NCBI RefSeq assembly: GCF_006829085.1
Contig: NZ_BJTC01000016.1
Coordinates: 84,197 to 148,196, forward strand
Direction: 5' to 3'
DNA from: Chryseobacterium sp. ON_d1
GTDB lineage: Bacteria; Bacteroidota; Bacteroidia; Flavobacteriales; Weeksellaceae
Length of the DNA: 64,000 nucleotides
The position numbers and the translations under genes were made by a program. The notes beneath the pieces were generated by a model. That model was not told the origin of the DNA. It worked only from the letters and a program-made list of their open reading frames with translations, and did no database searches. Positions 1 through 8,121 of the stretch are shown here, one piece after another. Positions within the stretch are counted from its first letter, which is position 1; every line of letters starts with the position of its first letter.

Positions 1-108
1 GTATCAATTAGTTGTGATGGCACTTGTATAGCTACTGATGGTTCAGGTGTATCCTGCTCAGGTCCAGGTGGTGGAAGAAAAAACTGTCCACAAGTCATAG
101 GTTCTTAA
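1..108 (+). CDS. Small Cys/Gly-rich peptide, 3' end only
   Basis: The window opens inside a reading frame of 35 residues plus a TAA stop. It is nearly identical to the C-terminal half of the next gene: four cysteines in the same places, a Gly-rich stretch, and the same ending Lys-Asn-Cys-Pro-x-Val-Ile-Gly-Ser. It is therefore the 3' end of a tandem paralogue whose leader lies before the window. Function is unknown; see the next gene for the leader type. Confidence 0.7.
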   Translation, partial: VSISCDGTCIATDGSGVSCSGPGGGRKNCPQVIGS

Positions 109-217
109 TTCATTGATCAATTTTTTATAGAAACATTTTAACTCACTATAACCTCACTCCGGTGAAGTCAATATTGAGAATCTTTCATTAAAAATTATTA
201 ATCTTAAAATTTATACA

Positions 218-421
218 ATGAGAAATCTAAAGAAACTTTCCAGAACTGAATTAAATAATATTTTCGGCAACGGAATATTATCGTCCTGTACTGCATCTTG
301 CCCCGGAGGTGGTTCGGTATCAATAAGCTGCGAAGGCACATGTGTTGCCAACGATGGCTTTGGGGTGTCATGTGGAGCAGGTGGCGGATCTAAAAACTGT
401 CCAAAGGTTATTGGTTCATAG
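218..421 (+). CDS. Small secreted-peptide or RiPP-like precursor, 67 aa
   Basis: The N-terminus MRNLKKLSRTELNNIFGNG resembles the short leaders of Bacteroidetes bacteriocin-like or natural-product precursors, which begin with M(K/R)NLKKLSR-x-(E/Q)L and normally end in Gly-Gly; here the junction reads Gly-Asn-Gly. The rest is Gly/Ser-rich with six cysteines at residues 24, 28, 38, 42, 52 and 61. It is a tandem copy of the truncated gene at the window start. No modification enzyme or peptidase-containing exporter is visible, though the missing upstream DNA could hold one. The leader resemblance is recognised by eye. That the peptide is processed and exported is inference. Confidence 0.6.
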   Translation: MRNLKKLSRTELNNIFGNGILSSCTASCPGGGSVSISCEGTCVANDGFGVSCGAGGGSKNCPKVIGS

Positions 422-545
422 TCATATATTGTTCTATGTATGATTGAATACTACCATTATGATTTTTATCGTTAATAAATTATCCATCCTAATATTAGGA
501 TGGATTTTTGAAATTATATAATTAAACTTCCAATAAATTTTATCA

Positions 546-1364
546 ATGAAATTTCTTTTTATTTTAATACCAATATTTATTTTTTCACAATCATACAGAG
601 TTATCTACGATTACAGTTACGTAACAGATACCATAACCAACAATAAATTTTCAACAAGGTACTATTTAGATATTTATCCTAAGAAAGTTAAGTTTTATAA
701 TGAAAACTTTTACATATCTGATTCTATACAGAAACAAACAAAAGAGAATACATCAATGACTATGTCGGGTTCACTTATGTGTACAAGAGACACTGGTTCG
801 GATGAGAATACTGTTTACAAGTTTATTGATAGTGATTATTACAAAATAAAATCTTCTGATAAACTGCGTTGGAAAATAGAATCAGAAAGTAAAAAAGTAA
901 ATGAATACAACTTACAGCTGGCCACCACTAAATTCGGTGGAAGGATTTGGAAGGCTTGGTTCTGTAAAGAGATTAATCTCGCTGAGGGTCCTTACAAATT
1001 TCATGGTTTACCTGGACTAATTTTTGAAGTTGAAGACGACAAAGGATACTTCAAATTTAAACTGGCCGAGATAAAAAAACTTACGTATGAATATGATACC
1101 ATGAATTTTTTGGAATCAAACTTTGGCAAAAAAGCCCTGTCTGTCACTGTAGACGTATTTAATAAACTTCTTCTTAACGCCTATAATAATCCTTTTTCTG
1201 AAATTAGAACAAAAATGATGATGGGAGAAGATTACACATTGGCTATATATGGTAGACAAGTAAAAAATGTAAAGGATCTGGATGACATAAAACGATTAAG
1301 ACAGGAGGAAATTAGAAAGAATTATAATCCTATCGAGTTAAGCAGTAAAGTGTATTACAAATAG
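546..1364 (+). CDS. GLPGLI family secreted protein
   Basis: 272 aa. A short signal peptide ends at Phe-Ser-Gln around residue 15, so the mature protein would begin with Gln. The family motif Gly-Leu-Pro-Gly-Leu-Ile is present at residues 154-159, preceded by KFH and followed by FEVED, as in TIGR01200 proteins. This family is restricted to Bacteroidetes, is often multicopy and has no established biochemical role. The gene lies 124 bases after the Cys-rich peptide on the same strand, so the two could be co-transcribed. The local DNA is very AT-rich. Confidence 0.85.
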   Translation: MKFLFILIPIFIFSQSYRVIYDYSYVTDTITNNKFSTRYYLDIYPKKVKFYNENFYISDSIQKQTKENTSMTMSGSLMCTRDTGSDENTVYKFIDSDYYKIKSSDKLRWKIESESKKVNEYNLQLATTKFGGRIWKAWFCKEINLAEGPYKFHGLPGLIFEVEDDKGYFKFKLAEIKKLTYEYDTMNFLESNFGKKALSVTVDVFNKLLLNAYNNPFSEIRTKMMMGEDYTLAIYGRQVKNVKDLDDIKRLRQEEIRKNYNPIELSSKVYYK

Positions 1365-1448
1365 TAATATTTTTAACAAAGCTGTAGGGCAAATCGGTGC
1401 TATTTTACATTATCTCATGTAACAATGGATAATAAATAAAACATTTTG

Positions 1449-1668
1449 CAGTATCGTAAATTGTATCCTCACTCCGTTACTCACGCAGTTTTGGACAAAT
1501 CAAAACTTGATTTAAAGAAAAAAGGATCATCATCAAAGTAAATACAGCCTGCCACTTTCTCATTGTTCGTTGCTTATAATGAACGGAGATCCTCAGGAAC
1601 ATTGGGACCACAAGATTGCTAAATCCAGATTGCAAATGAACCTAGGATACACTTTACCTTCCGGTTGA
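1449..1668 (+). other. Possible decayed coding remnants
   Basis: Between the GLPGLI gene and the convergent serine hydrolase, two short open stretches have protein-like composition. One is an open frame without a start at 1449-1541 (30 residues). The other runs from an ATG at 1579 to a TGA at 1668 (29 residues, containing NLGYTLPSG). They could be fragments of one lost gene. I recognise neither, and both may be chance. Confidence 0.2.
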
Positions 1669-2805
1669 TTCGCGAGTTATAGAGATCATTATCTTATCTG
1701 CCAAAGTAATCAGTTCATTTTGGGTGCCTTGATCTGCTTCATTGGATAGCAAAACAATACCGGAATTCAAATCAGGATAAAAGACCATATAGCTGCTGAA
1801 TCCCAGACTTCCACCTGTATGTGAGATGCTTCTCCTGCCATCTTCCGTTTTTTTAACCTTCCAGTTAAGTGCAATAGCTCCGTCTTCCATTTTACCAAAA
1901 GTAGGCTGATGGCTCAGAGATACAACAGGATCTTTTTCATTCAATTGGAAAGCCATATATTTCAGCATATCAGAAGTGGAGGATGCGATGCTGGCTGCTA
2001 CTCTAAGGTCTTCCCAATCGATCACCGGCATTATTCGCCCTTTGCCATCGTAGCCTTTTGCCATTTTTAATGGAACTTCTCCGGATTTCAGCAGATAGGT
2101 ATTTTTCATCTTTAATGGCTTTGCAAAATATTTTTTCAGAAGATTTTCATAATTGTCATTGTAAACACCCTCCATTATATATCCCAGTAACTGTGCTGCA
2201 GTATTGCAATGCTTCGACATGCTTCCCGGCTGGCCTTTTAATTTCACCTGATGAAGATCCCGATAGAGATCCTGTCTGCTGTACATCGTGTGTACAGAAT
2301 CTAAGATATAAGGTATAGCATCCGGATCAGCTTTGCCAAAGATATCTTTATCCGGCATCCAATTGGGTAGTCCGGATGTGAGATTTGCCAGATTGAGCAG
2401 CGTGATCGGTTTTCCATCATATTCCAAATTAGGATAATCTTCCTTCAGATATTTTCTAATATCATCATTCAGATTTACTTTCCTTTCAAGAACAGCCTTT
2501 GCCAGTAGCGTAGCACCGAATGTCTTTGTGATGGAAGCAAGTTCGTATATGGTATGTTCTGTCGGAAGATCCTGCTTATCTTTTTCAGTTGAGCCATAAT
2601 TATAAATAAACTTCTTCCCATTTTTTATGATACCTACTGAAATACCGACTCTCGAATTATTCTGCATAAACGCAGATATCGATCGATCTACCAGGGAATC
2701 GAATGCTGTTTTTAATTTATTGTCGGTAGAAAATTTTATGGAACCTGTCTGCGCAAAATAGCATGATGCGCAGATTAAAGTGAACATTAATAGCGTTTTT
2801 TTCAT
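1654..2805 (-). CDS. Serine hydrolase, class C beta-lactamase fold
   Basis: 383 aa with an N-terminal signal peptide (cut expected after FA, before Gln). The Ser-x-x-Lys nucleophile motif is Ser91-Ile-Thr-Lys94 and a His-Thr-Gly box sits near the C-terminus (SISHTGGSLG), as in the PF00144 family of periplasmic penicillin-binding-like hydrolases and esterases. The middle Tyr-x-Asn motif reads His199-Cys-Asn201, so the usual general-base tyrosine is replaced by histidine. Activity may therefore be altered. It lies 38 bases downstream of a second serine hydrolase on the same strand, a probable two-gene operon. The substrate cannot be told from sequence, and beta-lactam hydrolysis should not be assumed. 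Confidence 0.88.
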   Translation of the reverse strand: MKKTLLMFTLICASCYFAQTGSIKFSTDNKLKTAFDSLVDRSISAFMQNNSRVGISVGIIKNGKKFIYNYGSTEKDKQDLPTEHTIYELASITKTFGATLLAKAVLERKVNLNDDIRKYLKEDYPNLEYDGKPITLLNLANLTSGLPNWMPDKDIFGKADPDAIPYILDSVHTMYSRQDLYRDLHQVKLKGQPGSMSKHCNTAAQLLGYIMEGVYNDNYENLLKKYFAKPLKMKNTYLLKSGEVPLKMAKGYDGKGRIMPVIDWEDLRVAASIASSTSDMLKYMAFQLNEKDPVVSLSHQPTFGKMEDGAIALNWKVKKTEDGRRSISHTGGSLGFSSYMVFYPDLNSGIVLLSNEADQGTQNELITLADKIMISITRESTGR

Positions 2806-2843
2806 ATAGGCTTAAGTTTTAAAATGTGTTTACTTATACATTC

Positions 2844-4328
2844 TCATTTTTTATCTTTTAAATAGTTGGCAGCATTGTTATTGTCAGGATTCAGCTCTAA
2901 TGATTTCCTGTAATTGAGGATCGCTTCCTTTCGGTTTCCAAGTGTTTCCAGTATTTCCCCATAGCTGTCGTAGACATTGGAACTTTTGGGAAACAACTGG
3001 GTATTCAATTTAAAAATTTCCATTGCTTCATTTTTTTTGCCCTGTTCTATAAGCTGATACCCCCATGAATTGACTTCATCCTCGGTCAGACTAAAGTTTT
3101 TATCGTCTTTACTGATTTTGTTGAAAATTTTATTGGCATCTTTAAAATCATTCTTTAACAGTTGCTGGCGCAGGAACTTCAAATTCTTACTTAATCCGAA
3201 GCCGTTTTTTACTTTCATATCCGGAAGATAGAAACCGGCAATTTCATCAATGAACCATTCGGGGTTTGAACCCTGAAGATTGGTTAACACGATTACCGAT
3301 AAATTGTCCTGAGGATAGACAAACAGTGCGGAGCGCATTCCGCCAACGGGTGCCAATGCAGGGTGCTCTTCTCTCACTACTGTCGGCCAGCCCAGGGCAT
3401 AACCATTGGTCAATTTATTGAATCCTCCGATATTTCCGTTATTCAGTCTGGCTGTAGCAAACATCTGATCCAGGCTTGACTGTTTTTTCAACATTCTTTT
3501 GCTTTGAAGTGCAATAAGCCATTTGGCCAGATCCTCGGATGTCGAAATAATCCCGGTTGCAGTTCTGAAAAACAGAGGAAAAGTGGCATAGGCATTATGA
3601 AGCTTACCGTCATTGATCCACTTTCCGCCATCATTGTAAATCGTGGAATACGCGTTTGAATTATTTGGAATGACATCGTTTGAATCGCCAAAACGGGTGG
3701 AGACCATACCGCAGGGCCTGAATTGATTTTCTTCAATGAACTTTGTGAAATGCTGGCCGCTGAGTTTGGTTATGATCCTTCCTAAAATATAATATCCTGT
3801 CTGATTGTAACTGAATTTGTCTCCGGGACTAAATTCCATTGGTAATTTTCTTACCATTTCCCAGTTGCGATCTTCATCACCATCCCCCAATACCTGTTCT
3901 TTTTCGTCTATATTATTAGGAAGACCGGAAGTATTGCTTAAAAGCTGATCGATCCTTATAGATTTCCATTCGTTAGGAATGTCTTCAATGTATATGGATA
4001 TGGGATCCTTTATATTTAATTTACCCTGTTCTTGCAACTGCAATATTGCCACCCCTACAAAAGCTTTGGTCATAGAATTAATCGAAAAGGTTGTTCCTGA
4101 AATTGTTGCTACCTGATGTTCCAGGCTCGCGAAACCGTAATTTTTAAGTTTATCAATTTTTCCATTACGTACAATTGCCAACTGAAGACCAGGGATGTTC
4201 GACTGTACTATTTTTTGTTTGATGAATAGATCAATACTGTCTGTGGTGTTTTGAGCAGTCAAGTGTTTTGAAAATAATACAGCAAACAGAAGTAACATAA
4301 GTTTGATGACCTGAAATAACTTTTTCAT
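2844..4328 (-). CDS. Serine hydrolase (beta-lactamase fold) with C-terminal TPR-like repeats
   Basis: 494 aa with a hydrophobic signal sequence ending at TAQ (about residue 26). The nucleophile motif is Ser85-Met-Thr-Lys88. The second motif reads Tyr174-Asn-Gln176 in place of the common Tyr-x-Asn, and the third box reads Val-Gly-Gly where His-Thr-Gly is usual. After the PF00144-type domain, roughly the last 100 residues are helical with TPR-like spacing, including a typical final repeat (NYRKSLELNPDNNNAANYL). Hydrolase plus TPR architecture is common in Bacteroidetes. It is the first gene of the minus-strand pair and faces the large gene-free region. The precise substrate is unknown. Confidence 0.88.
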   Translation of the reverse strand: MKKLFQVIKLMLLLFAVLFSKHLTAQNTTDSIDLFIKQKIVQSNIPGLQLAIVRNGKIDKLKNYGFASLEHQVATISGTTFSINSMTKAFVGVAILQLQEQGKLNIKDPISIYIEDIPNEWKSIRIDQLLSNTSGLPNNIDEKEQVLGDGDEDRNWEMVRKLPMEFSPGDKFSYNQTGYYILGRIITKLSGQHFTKFIEENQFRPCGMVSTRFGDSNDVIPNNSNAYSTIYNDGGKWINDGKLHNAYATFPLFFRTATGIISTSEDLAKWLIALQSKRMLKKQSSLDQMFATARLNNGNIGGFNKLTNGYALGWPTVVREEHPALAPVGGMRSALFVYPQDNLSVIVLTNLQGSNPEWFIDEIAGFYLPDMKVKNGFGLSKNLKFLRQQLLKNDFKDANKIFNKISKDDKNFSLTEDEVNSWGYQLIEQGKKNEAMEIFKLNTQLFPKSSNVYDSYGEILETLGNRKEAILNYRKSLELNPDNNNAANYLKDKK

Positions 4329-4751
4329 CTGAAATATTTAGTGGTTAATTATACTAATGACAATCGTAATAATCAAATTGTTACATAATAAACGCCATCC
4401 TTACAGAAAATGGTATCTGTCTGAGTCAAAAGATCAGCAATATGGATCAAAAAAGTTCGACAATGAACATGAGATAGGCTTTACCGATAAGAAAATTTCA
4501 TAAAAGTTATTAAGATTTCGATTAGAAAAGTATTTAAACGAAATCAGTGTGTTTCGTAATACGGATACATTAAACCTTAAACCTGTGTAAAATATACAAG
4601 GGTTATTTTAAAACCTGCTCAAAAATGAGTATTTTGATTCAAACCTTTATTCAAATTTTTAAAATTTTCTTAGTGCTACAAAAATTACATACTTTTTTTT
4701 GACCTGCACTTATTTTACACACTCTTCACAGATATATGCGTAAAATAGATA

Positions 4752-4770
4752 CAGGTTATGTTCCAACCTG
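4752..4770. repeat. Short inverted repeat CAGGTT-N7-AACCTG
   Basis: Perfect 6-base arms (CAGGTT at 4752-4757 and AACCTG at 4765-4770) separated by 7 bases. The AACCTG half-site recurs in the same region near 4580 and 4612. This could be a protein-binding iteron set for a relaxosome or regulator. Confidence 0.4.
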
Positions 4771-4944
4771 CATTGAAAAGATACATATCGACAAGCGGAT
4801 AAAATGACAGCTTTGCTTTTGCTCAGTCAGAACTTTGAAAATAGGTTTACTAAAAAATAAACACTGATTTTCAATTAATTACGCTTTTGTTGTAATTTTA
4901 TTTACCGATTTTTAGAACTCTGAAAAATAATTTCAATTTAAACT

Positions 4945-5001
4945 GCAAGATGTGTCTTTGTATATACAACTTTTCAAGTTGTACATCCAAGACGATCTTG
5001 C
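4945..5001. promoter_or_regulatory. Long interrupted hairpin, candidate oriT or regulatory RNA structure
   Basis: Three nested perfect arm pairs are visible. GCAAGAT (4945-4951) pairs with ATCTTGC (4995-5001). GTCTT (4954-4958) pairs with AAGAC (4989-4993). TACAACTT (4965-4972) pairs with AAGTTGTA (4976-4983) around a 3-base loop. This makes 20 base pairs in 57 bases with asymmetric internal loops. Such structure upstream of relaxase genes suits an oriT arm or a structured leader. There is no following T-run, so it is not a simple terminator. Confidence 0.5.
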
Positions 5002-5017
5002 CTTCTTGCAAAAGGGG

Positions 5018-5041
5018 AAAAGACTTCGGAACTCGTCTTTT
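5018..5041. promoter_or_regulatory. Second hairpin beside the long one, candidate nic region
   Basis: AAAAGAC (5018-5024) and GTCTTTT (5035-5041) form a 7-base-pair stem around the loop TTCGGAACTC. It lies 17 bases after the long hairpin. Paired hairpins of this kind are common around nic sites. The assignment to nic is inference only. Confidence 0.35.
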
Positions 5042-5202
5042 GTTGTTCTTAAATCTGGTATAATATTCCAAATTGTTCTTTTTTAATCTTTACAAATTTC
5101 AGATTAATCCGGACTGACTTTAAATAGTCCAAGTCCCTTCAAAGCTATTGTTTTGGGAGATTTGATGTTCCAACTTTGCAACAGAAATCTTAATCAAAAA
5201 AG

Positions 5203-6294
5203 ATGAAAACACTTGTCTACTTTTTCTTTAGTCTTATGTCGATATCGGTCTCAGGACAGGTCGGCATTAATACTCAGTTTCCGAAAGCAACACTTGAAGT
5301 GGTTGGAAAACCAGGTGAAATGAATCATTTTGACGGAATCATTCCGCCACGTGTTACCGGCGATGAATTGTCTGCAAAGACATATTCCACCGCACAAAAA
5401 GGAGCCATTGTATACGTCACCTCGCCTGCAAACAGCCCAACAGGACAGGCAGCTCAACTAACGAAATCGGGATTGTATTATTTTGACGGTCAGCAGTGGA
5501 ATGCATTGACTAAGGATGACTCTTTGGAAATGGTTGCACTCAGAGGCAATACTTCTACCGTTGAAATTATCGTAAAGGACTTTCTTAAGCTCGATTTTGA
5601 CCAGAAAGAAAATTATATTCTGGGAAAATCAAGAAGTCCGATTACTGGCGAGTATAATACTGTTGTTGCAACAGATTCCAACATCACTTCCGGCAAAGGA
5701 AATTCGGTATTTGCTTATGCCATGTCGCAGGGAAAAGTGACAGGAAAACTGAATTATGCAGCAGGCGTATCGGCTTTGAATGGAATGGCTAATGGAACCA
5801 TATCTGGTAACAGGAATATCGGAATAGGGGCCGGCGTCATGTCATACATCACGTCAGGTAATGATAATATATCAATTGGATATCTGGCAGGAACAGGAAA
5901 CCGAACAGGCTCCAATAATATATTCATTGGCGTGGGCGCCGGAAGTCCGGCTGTAGGTGACAGAAGTGTTAATAATAAATTAGCTATACATTCAACCCCC
6001 GTTACAACAAGCTCAACCAGCTTTTGGGACAGTATTTCCAATAACTATACGGATTACAGATTTGCTTTGATATCGGGGGATTTTTCCGAAAGGTGGTTAA
6101 ATATTAATGGTAAATTAAGCGTTACACCTTCCCAGATGCCAAACGCAGACGGCGACGCATCATATACAAAAAAAGTTGTGGCAAAAGCTGATGGTTCATT
6201 TGGTTTCGCATCAGAAATAATTCCGGCACCTCCTTCGACAGGAACATATATTTTAAAAAGCATTGATGGAATTGCCAGTTGGAGTGTGCCATGA
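5203..6294 (+). CDS. Exported adhesin or fibre-like protein preceding the mobilisation genes
   Basis: 363 aa. The signal peptide ends at SG before Gln18. The start of the mature part (QVGINTQFPKATLEV) is typical of Bacteroidetes structural proteins. Residues about 190-255 hold Gly/Asn/Ile-rich repeats (GNRNIGIGAG, GNDNISIGYLAG, SNNIFIGVGAG) like those in trimeric autotransporter heads and phage tail fibres. It ends shortly after a typical phrase of this family (GTYILKSIDG), with no anchor visible. Its stop codon overlaps the next start in an ATGA, so it appears to be translated together with the relaxosome genes. That suggests a surface fibre used in mating, or alternatively a host gene joined to the element at its edge. 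Confidence 0.65.
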   Translation: MKTLVYFFFSLMSISVSGQVGINTQFPKATLEVVGKPGEMNHFDGIIPPRVTGDELSAKTYSTAQKGAIVYVTSPANSPTGQAAQLTKSGLYYFDGQQWNALTKDDSLEMVALRGNTSTVEIIVKDFLKLDFDQKENYILGKSRSPITGEYNTVVATDSNITSGKGNSVFAYAMSQGKVTGKLNYAAGVSALNGMANGTISGNRNIGIGAGVMSYITSGNDNISIGYLAGTGNRTGSNNIFIGVGAGSPAVGDRSVNNKLAIHSTPVTTSSTSFWDSISNNYTDYRFALISGDFSERWLNINGKLSVTPSQMPNADGDASYTKKVVAKADGSFGFASEIIPAPPSTGTYILKSIDGIASWSVP

Positions 6295-6656
6295 ATAAAG
6301 ATGATAGTACAGAATCTGCTGTGGTTGTTTTCAGAATCAAAAAGGAAAGAAAGGAAAACTGGAAGGAATTGTGCAAAGAAAAAGATATTTCTCTGACCAG
6401 TCTGATTATCGATTGTGTTGAACGCCGGATAATGGATGATGAAAGAAGAAAAGTTCTTGAGTTCATTGAAAAGCAGGATAATATCTTTGTAAAGATCGAA
6501 ACCAATGTTAATCAGTTAGCAAGAATGGTTAACGGACAGAAGTTCATCTCGGAAAGTCAATTAGAAGTATTTTCCGCACAGCTCACAGAAATAGCAAAAC
6601 TGAAAATTAGGCAAAATATGATATTTGAAAACATCTGTCGACTGCTTTCAAAATGA
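6291..6656 (+). CDS. MobA-like relaxosome accessory protein
   Basis: 121 aa from the ATG at 6291, which overlaps the previous stop in ATGA; an in-frame ATG at 6279 is possible but would deepen the overlap. The protein is small, basic and helical. It has an N-terminal segment (VVVFRIKKERKENWKELCKEK) that looks like a ribbon-helix-helix or MobC-type DNA-binding unit, and a C-terminal helix containing NQLARMVNG, a phrase typical of plasmid mobilisation proteins. It would bind oriT and help place the relaxase. It overlaps the relaxase gene by 4 bases (ATGA), supporting translational coupling. Confidence 0.75.
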   Translation: MNKDDSTESAVVVFRIKKERKENWKELCKEKDISLTSLIIDCVERRIMDDERRKVLEFIEKQDNIFVKIETNVNQLARMVNGQKFISESQLEVFSAQLTEIAKLKIRQNMIFENICRLLSK

Positions 6657-8107
6657 TCGTCAAGTTAATGAAACCTGCGGGATCAAACTTTCCCGGAGTT
6701 GAGTACAACGATAAGAAGATCGAAAAGGGAAAGGGAGAGCTGATGCTGATGAAGAATTTTCCGTCATTCATTAATGAAAATAGCAATAAGCAGCAAGTAA
6801 GGGATTATCTGAAAGCGATATCCAAAAGCAATAAGGTACAAAAGCCACAATTCCACGCAGTGATCTCTACCAAATTCCAGGAGCACAGCAAGGAAGAACT
6901 TACAATGATCAGCGCAGACTTTATGGGGCAAATGGGATACGGACAACAGCCCTACATTGTAATTTTTCACAAGGATACTGAGAATAATCATATCCATATA
7001 GTTTCCACAAGGGTCAATAAACAAACCGGAAAAAAGATCGATGACAGCTACGAAAAGCTAAAAGCCCAAAAAGCTATGGCTCAGGTGATGGAAAAACGTT
7101 ACGGAATAAATGAAGAGGAAAAATTAAATCAACTTTTAAATTACAAAATTGGCTCTTTTCAGCAGCTGAAAACTTTGCTCAACAGAAATGGTTACCAATT
7201 GATCGAAAACACAAATGATGGAAAATCCATTACCATTTCAAAGAACGGCATTGTACAGCGAAGAATCTCAGCAGATCAGATTGTTTTCAGCAATAAGGAA
7301 AGCGAGAAACGGATCAGGCAGATCAGAGCCATTTTTTCAAAATACAGGCAGCTTTATGCCAACAAAGTTTTCAGAGTGGATGATTACAGAAAACAGGAGG
7401 CGATGCTCCCTGAAGACAAGCATAAAGACCATTGGAAACCAGAGATTGAATTTGAAAGCGAACTTCAGAAAAAATTGAGAGATTCTTTCGGTATCGATAT
7501 CGTGTTTCATCATAAGGATGATCAAATGCCTTTCGGCTACACGTTGATCGATCACAAGACCGCAACAGTTCATAAAGGCAGTGAGATAATGAAGATGGGA
7601 GAATTGTTTGAATTCACATCAACCATGATGGATAAAAGGTTTTTTGAGCAGTTGAAAGACTATGGCATTCCCAATGCGGAAACCAGGATGGTGATGCTAC
7701 AATATCTTAAAGAACGATATCCGGAAAATGAGCTGAAGGATTTTATGTTGTTTGAGAATAAAAAGATGAAGAACAGGGAAGAATTCAATGCCATCAGAAA
7801 TGATGTAAAGGAATATCTCAAAAGTCAGGGTGGAGATAATGTAAGCCTTGTAAAATCCGAGGAAGGAAAATATTACGCGATCCATTCCAGGCTTCACTTC
7901 GTTGGAGAGCTGCAACCATTGATCGGAGAAAAGCAATATCAGCAGTTTCTAAATCCGGAAATTAAAAATGAAAAGCTATTGGAAAACAATACCAAAAACG
8001 ATTTGAAGCAAGCGGTTAACGAAATGCTGTTTAAATGGATGAGGTCTTCCGGTACAGCAAAAGACCCATCTGAGAACGAATTGAAAAAGCGGCGAAAAAA
8101 AAGATAA
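6653..8107 (+). CDS. Relaxase / mobilisation nuclease (MobB-like)
   Basis: 484 aa. The metal-binding motif His113-Ile-His115-Ile-Val-Ser-Thr-Arg of the relaxase family (PF03432 type) is clear, preceded by a beta strand (YIVIFHKDT) and followed by NKQTGKKIDDS. The N-terminal 240 residues form the likely nicking domain. The rest is helical and basic, ending in a lysine/arginine-rich tail. It would nick oriT and stay bound to the transferred strand, which the coupling protein encoded at 20.4 kb then passes to the channel. The next gene starts 14 bases downstream. The family assignment rests on the His motif and gene context; the catalytic tyrosine was not pinned down. Confidence 0.88.
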   Translation: MIVKLMKPAGSNFPGVEYNDKKIEKGKGELMLMKNFPSFINENSNKQQVRDYLKAISKSNKVQKPQFHAVISTKFQEHSKEELTMISADFMGQMGYGQQPYIVIFHKDTENNHIHIVSTRVNKQTGKKIDDSYEKLKAQKAMAQVMEKRYGINEEEKLNQLLNYKIGSFQQLKTLLNRNGYQLIENTNDGKSITISKNGIVQRRISADQIVFSNKESEKRIRQIRAIFSKYRQLYANKVFRVDDYRKQEAMLPEDKHKDHWKPEIEFESELQKKLRDSFGIDIVFHHKDDQMPFGYTLIDHKTATVHKGSEIMKMGELFEFTSTMMDKRFFEQLKDYGIPNAETRMVMLQYLKERYPENELKDFMLFENKKMKNREEFNAIRNDVKEYLKSQGGDNVSLVKSEEGKYYAIHSRLHFVGELQPLIGEKQYQQFLNPEIKNEKLLENNTKNDLKQAVNEMLFKWMRSSGTAKDPSENELKKRRKKR

Positions 8108-8121
8108 AACCGGTAACAAAA

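Larger units (their letters stand above)
4329..5202. other. Gene-free 874-base region with dyad symmetries
   Basis: No convincing gene is present. The region separates the minus-strand hydrolases from the mobilisation genes. It holds several copies of the word ACCTG next to TTTTACA-like runs (about 4581, 4613, 4702 and 4766), an inverted repeat at 4752-4770, a long interrupted hairpin at 4945-5001 and a second hairpin at 5018-5041. In Bacteroidetes elements the transfer origin usually lies upstream of the relaxosome genes, so an oriT or the control region of the transfer operon is likely here. That role is inference. Confidence 0.5.

Noticed and set aside
4636..4650. GATTCAAACCT resembling the tRNA-Arg T-arm, as a left attachment site
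   Set aside because: The match covers only 11 bases with no extension in either direction, and the local sequence is AT-rich. The left end of the element was therefore not placed here.
6122..6505. Minus-strand open frame of 127 codons across the adhesin/mob junction
   Set aside because: It lies antisense to two genes with better protein-like features and has no recognisable domain.
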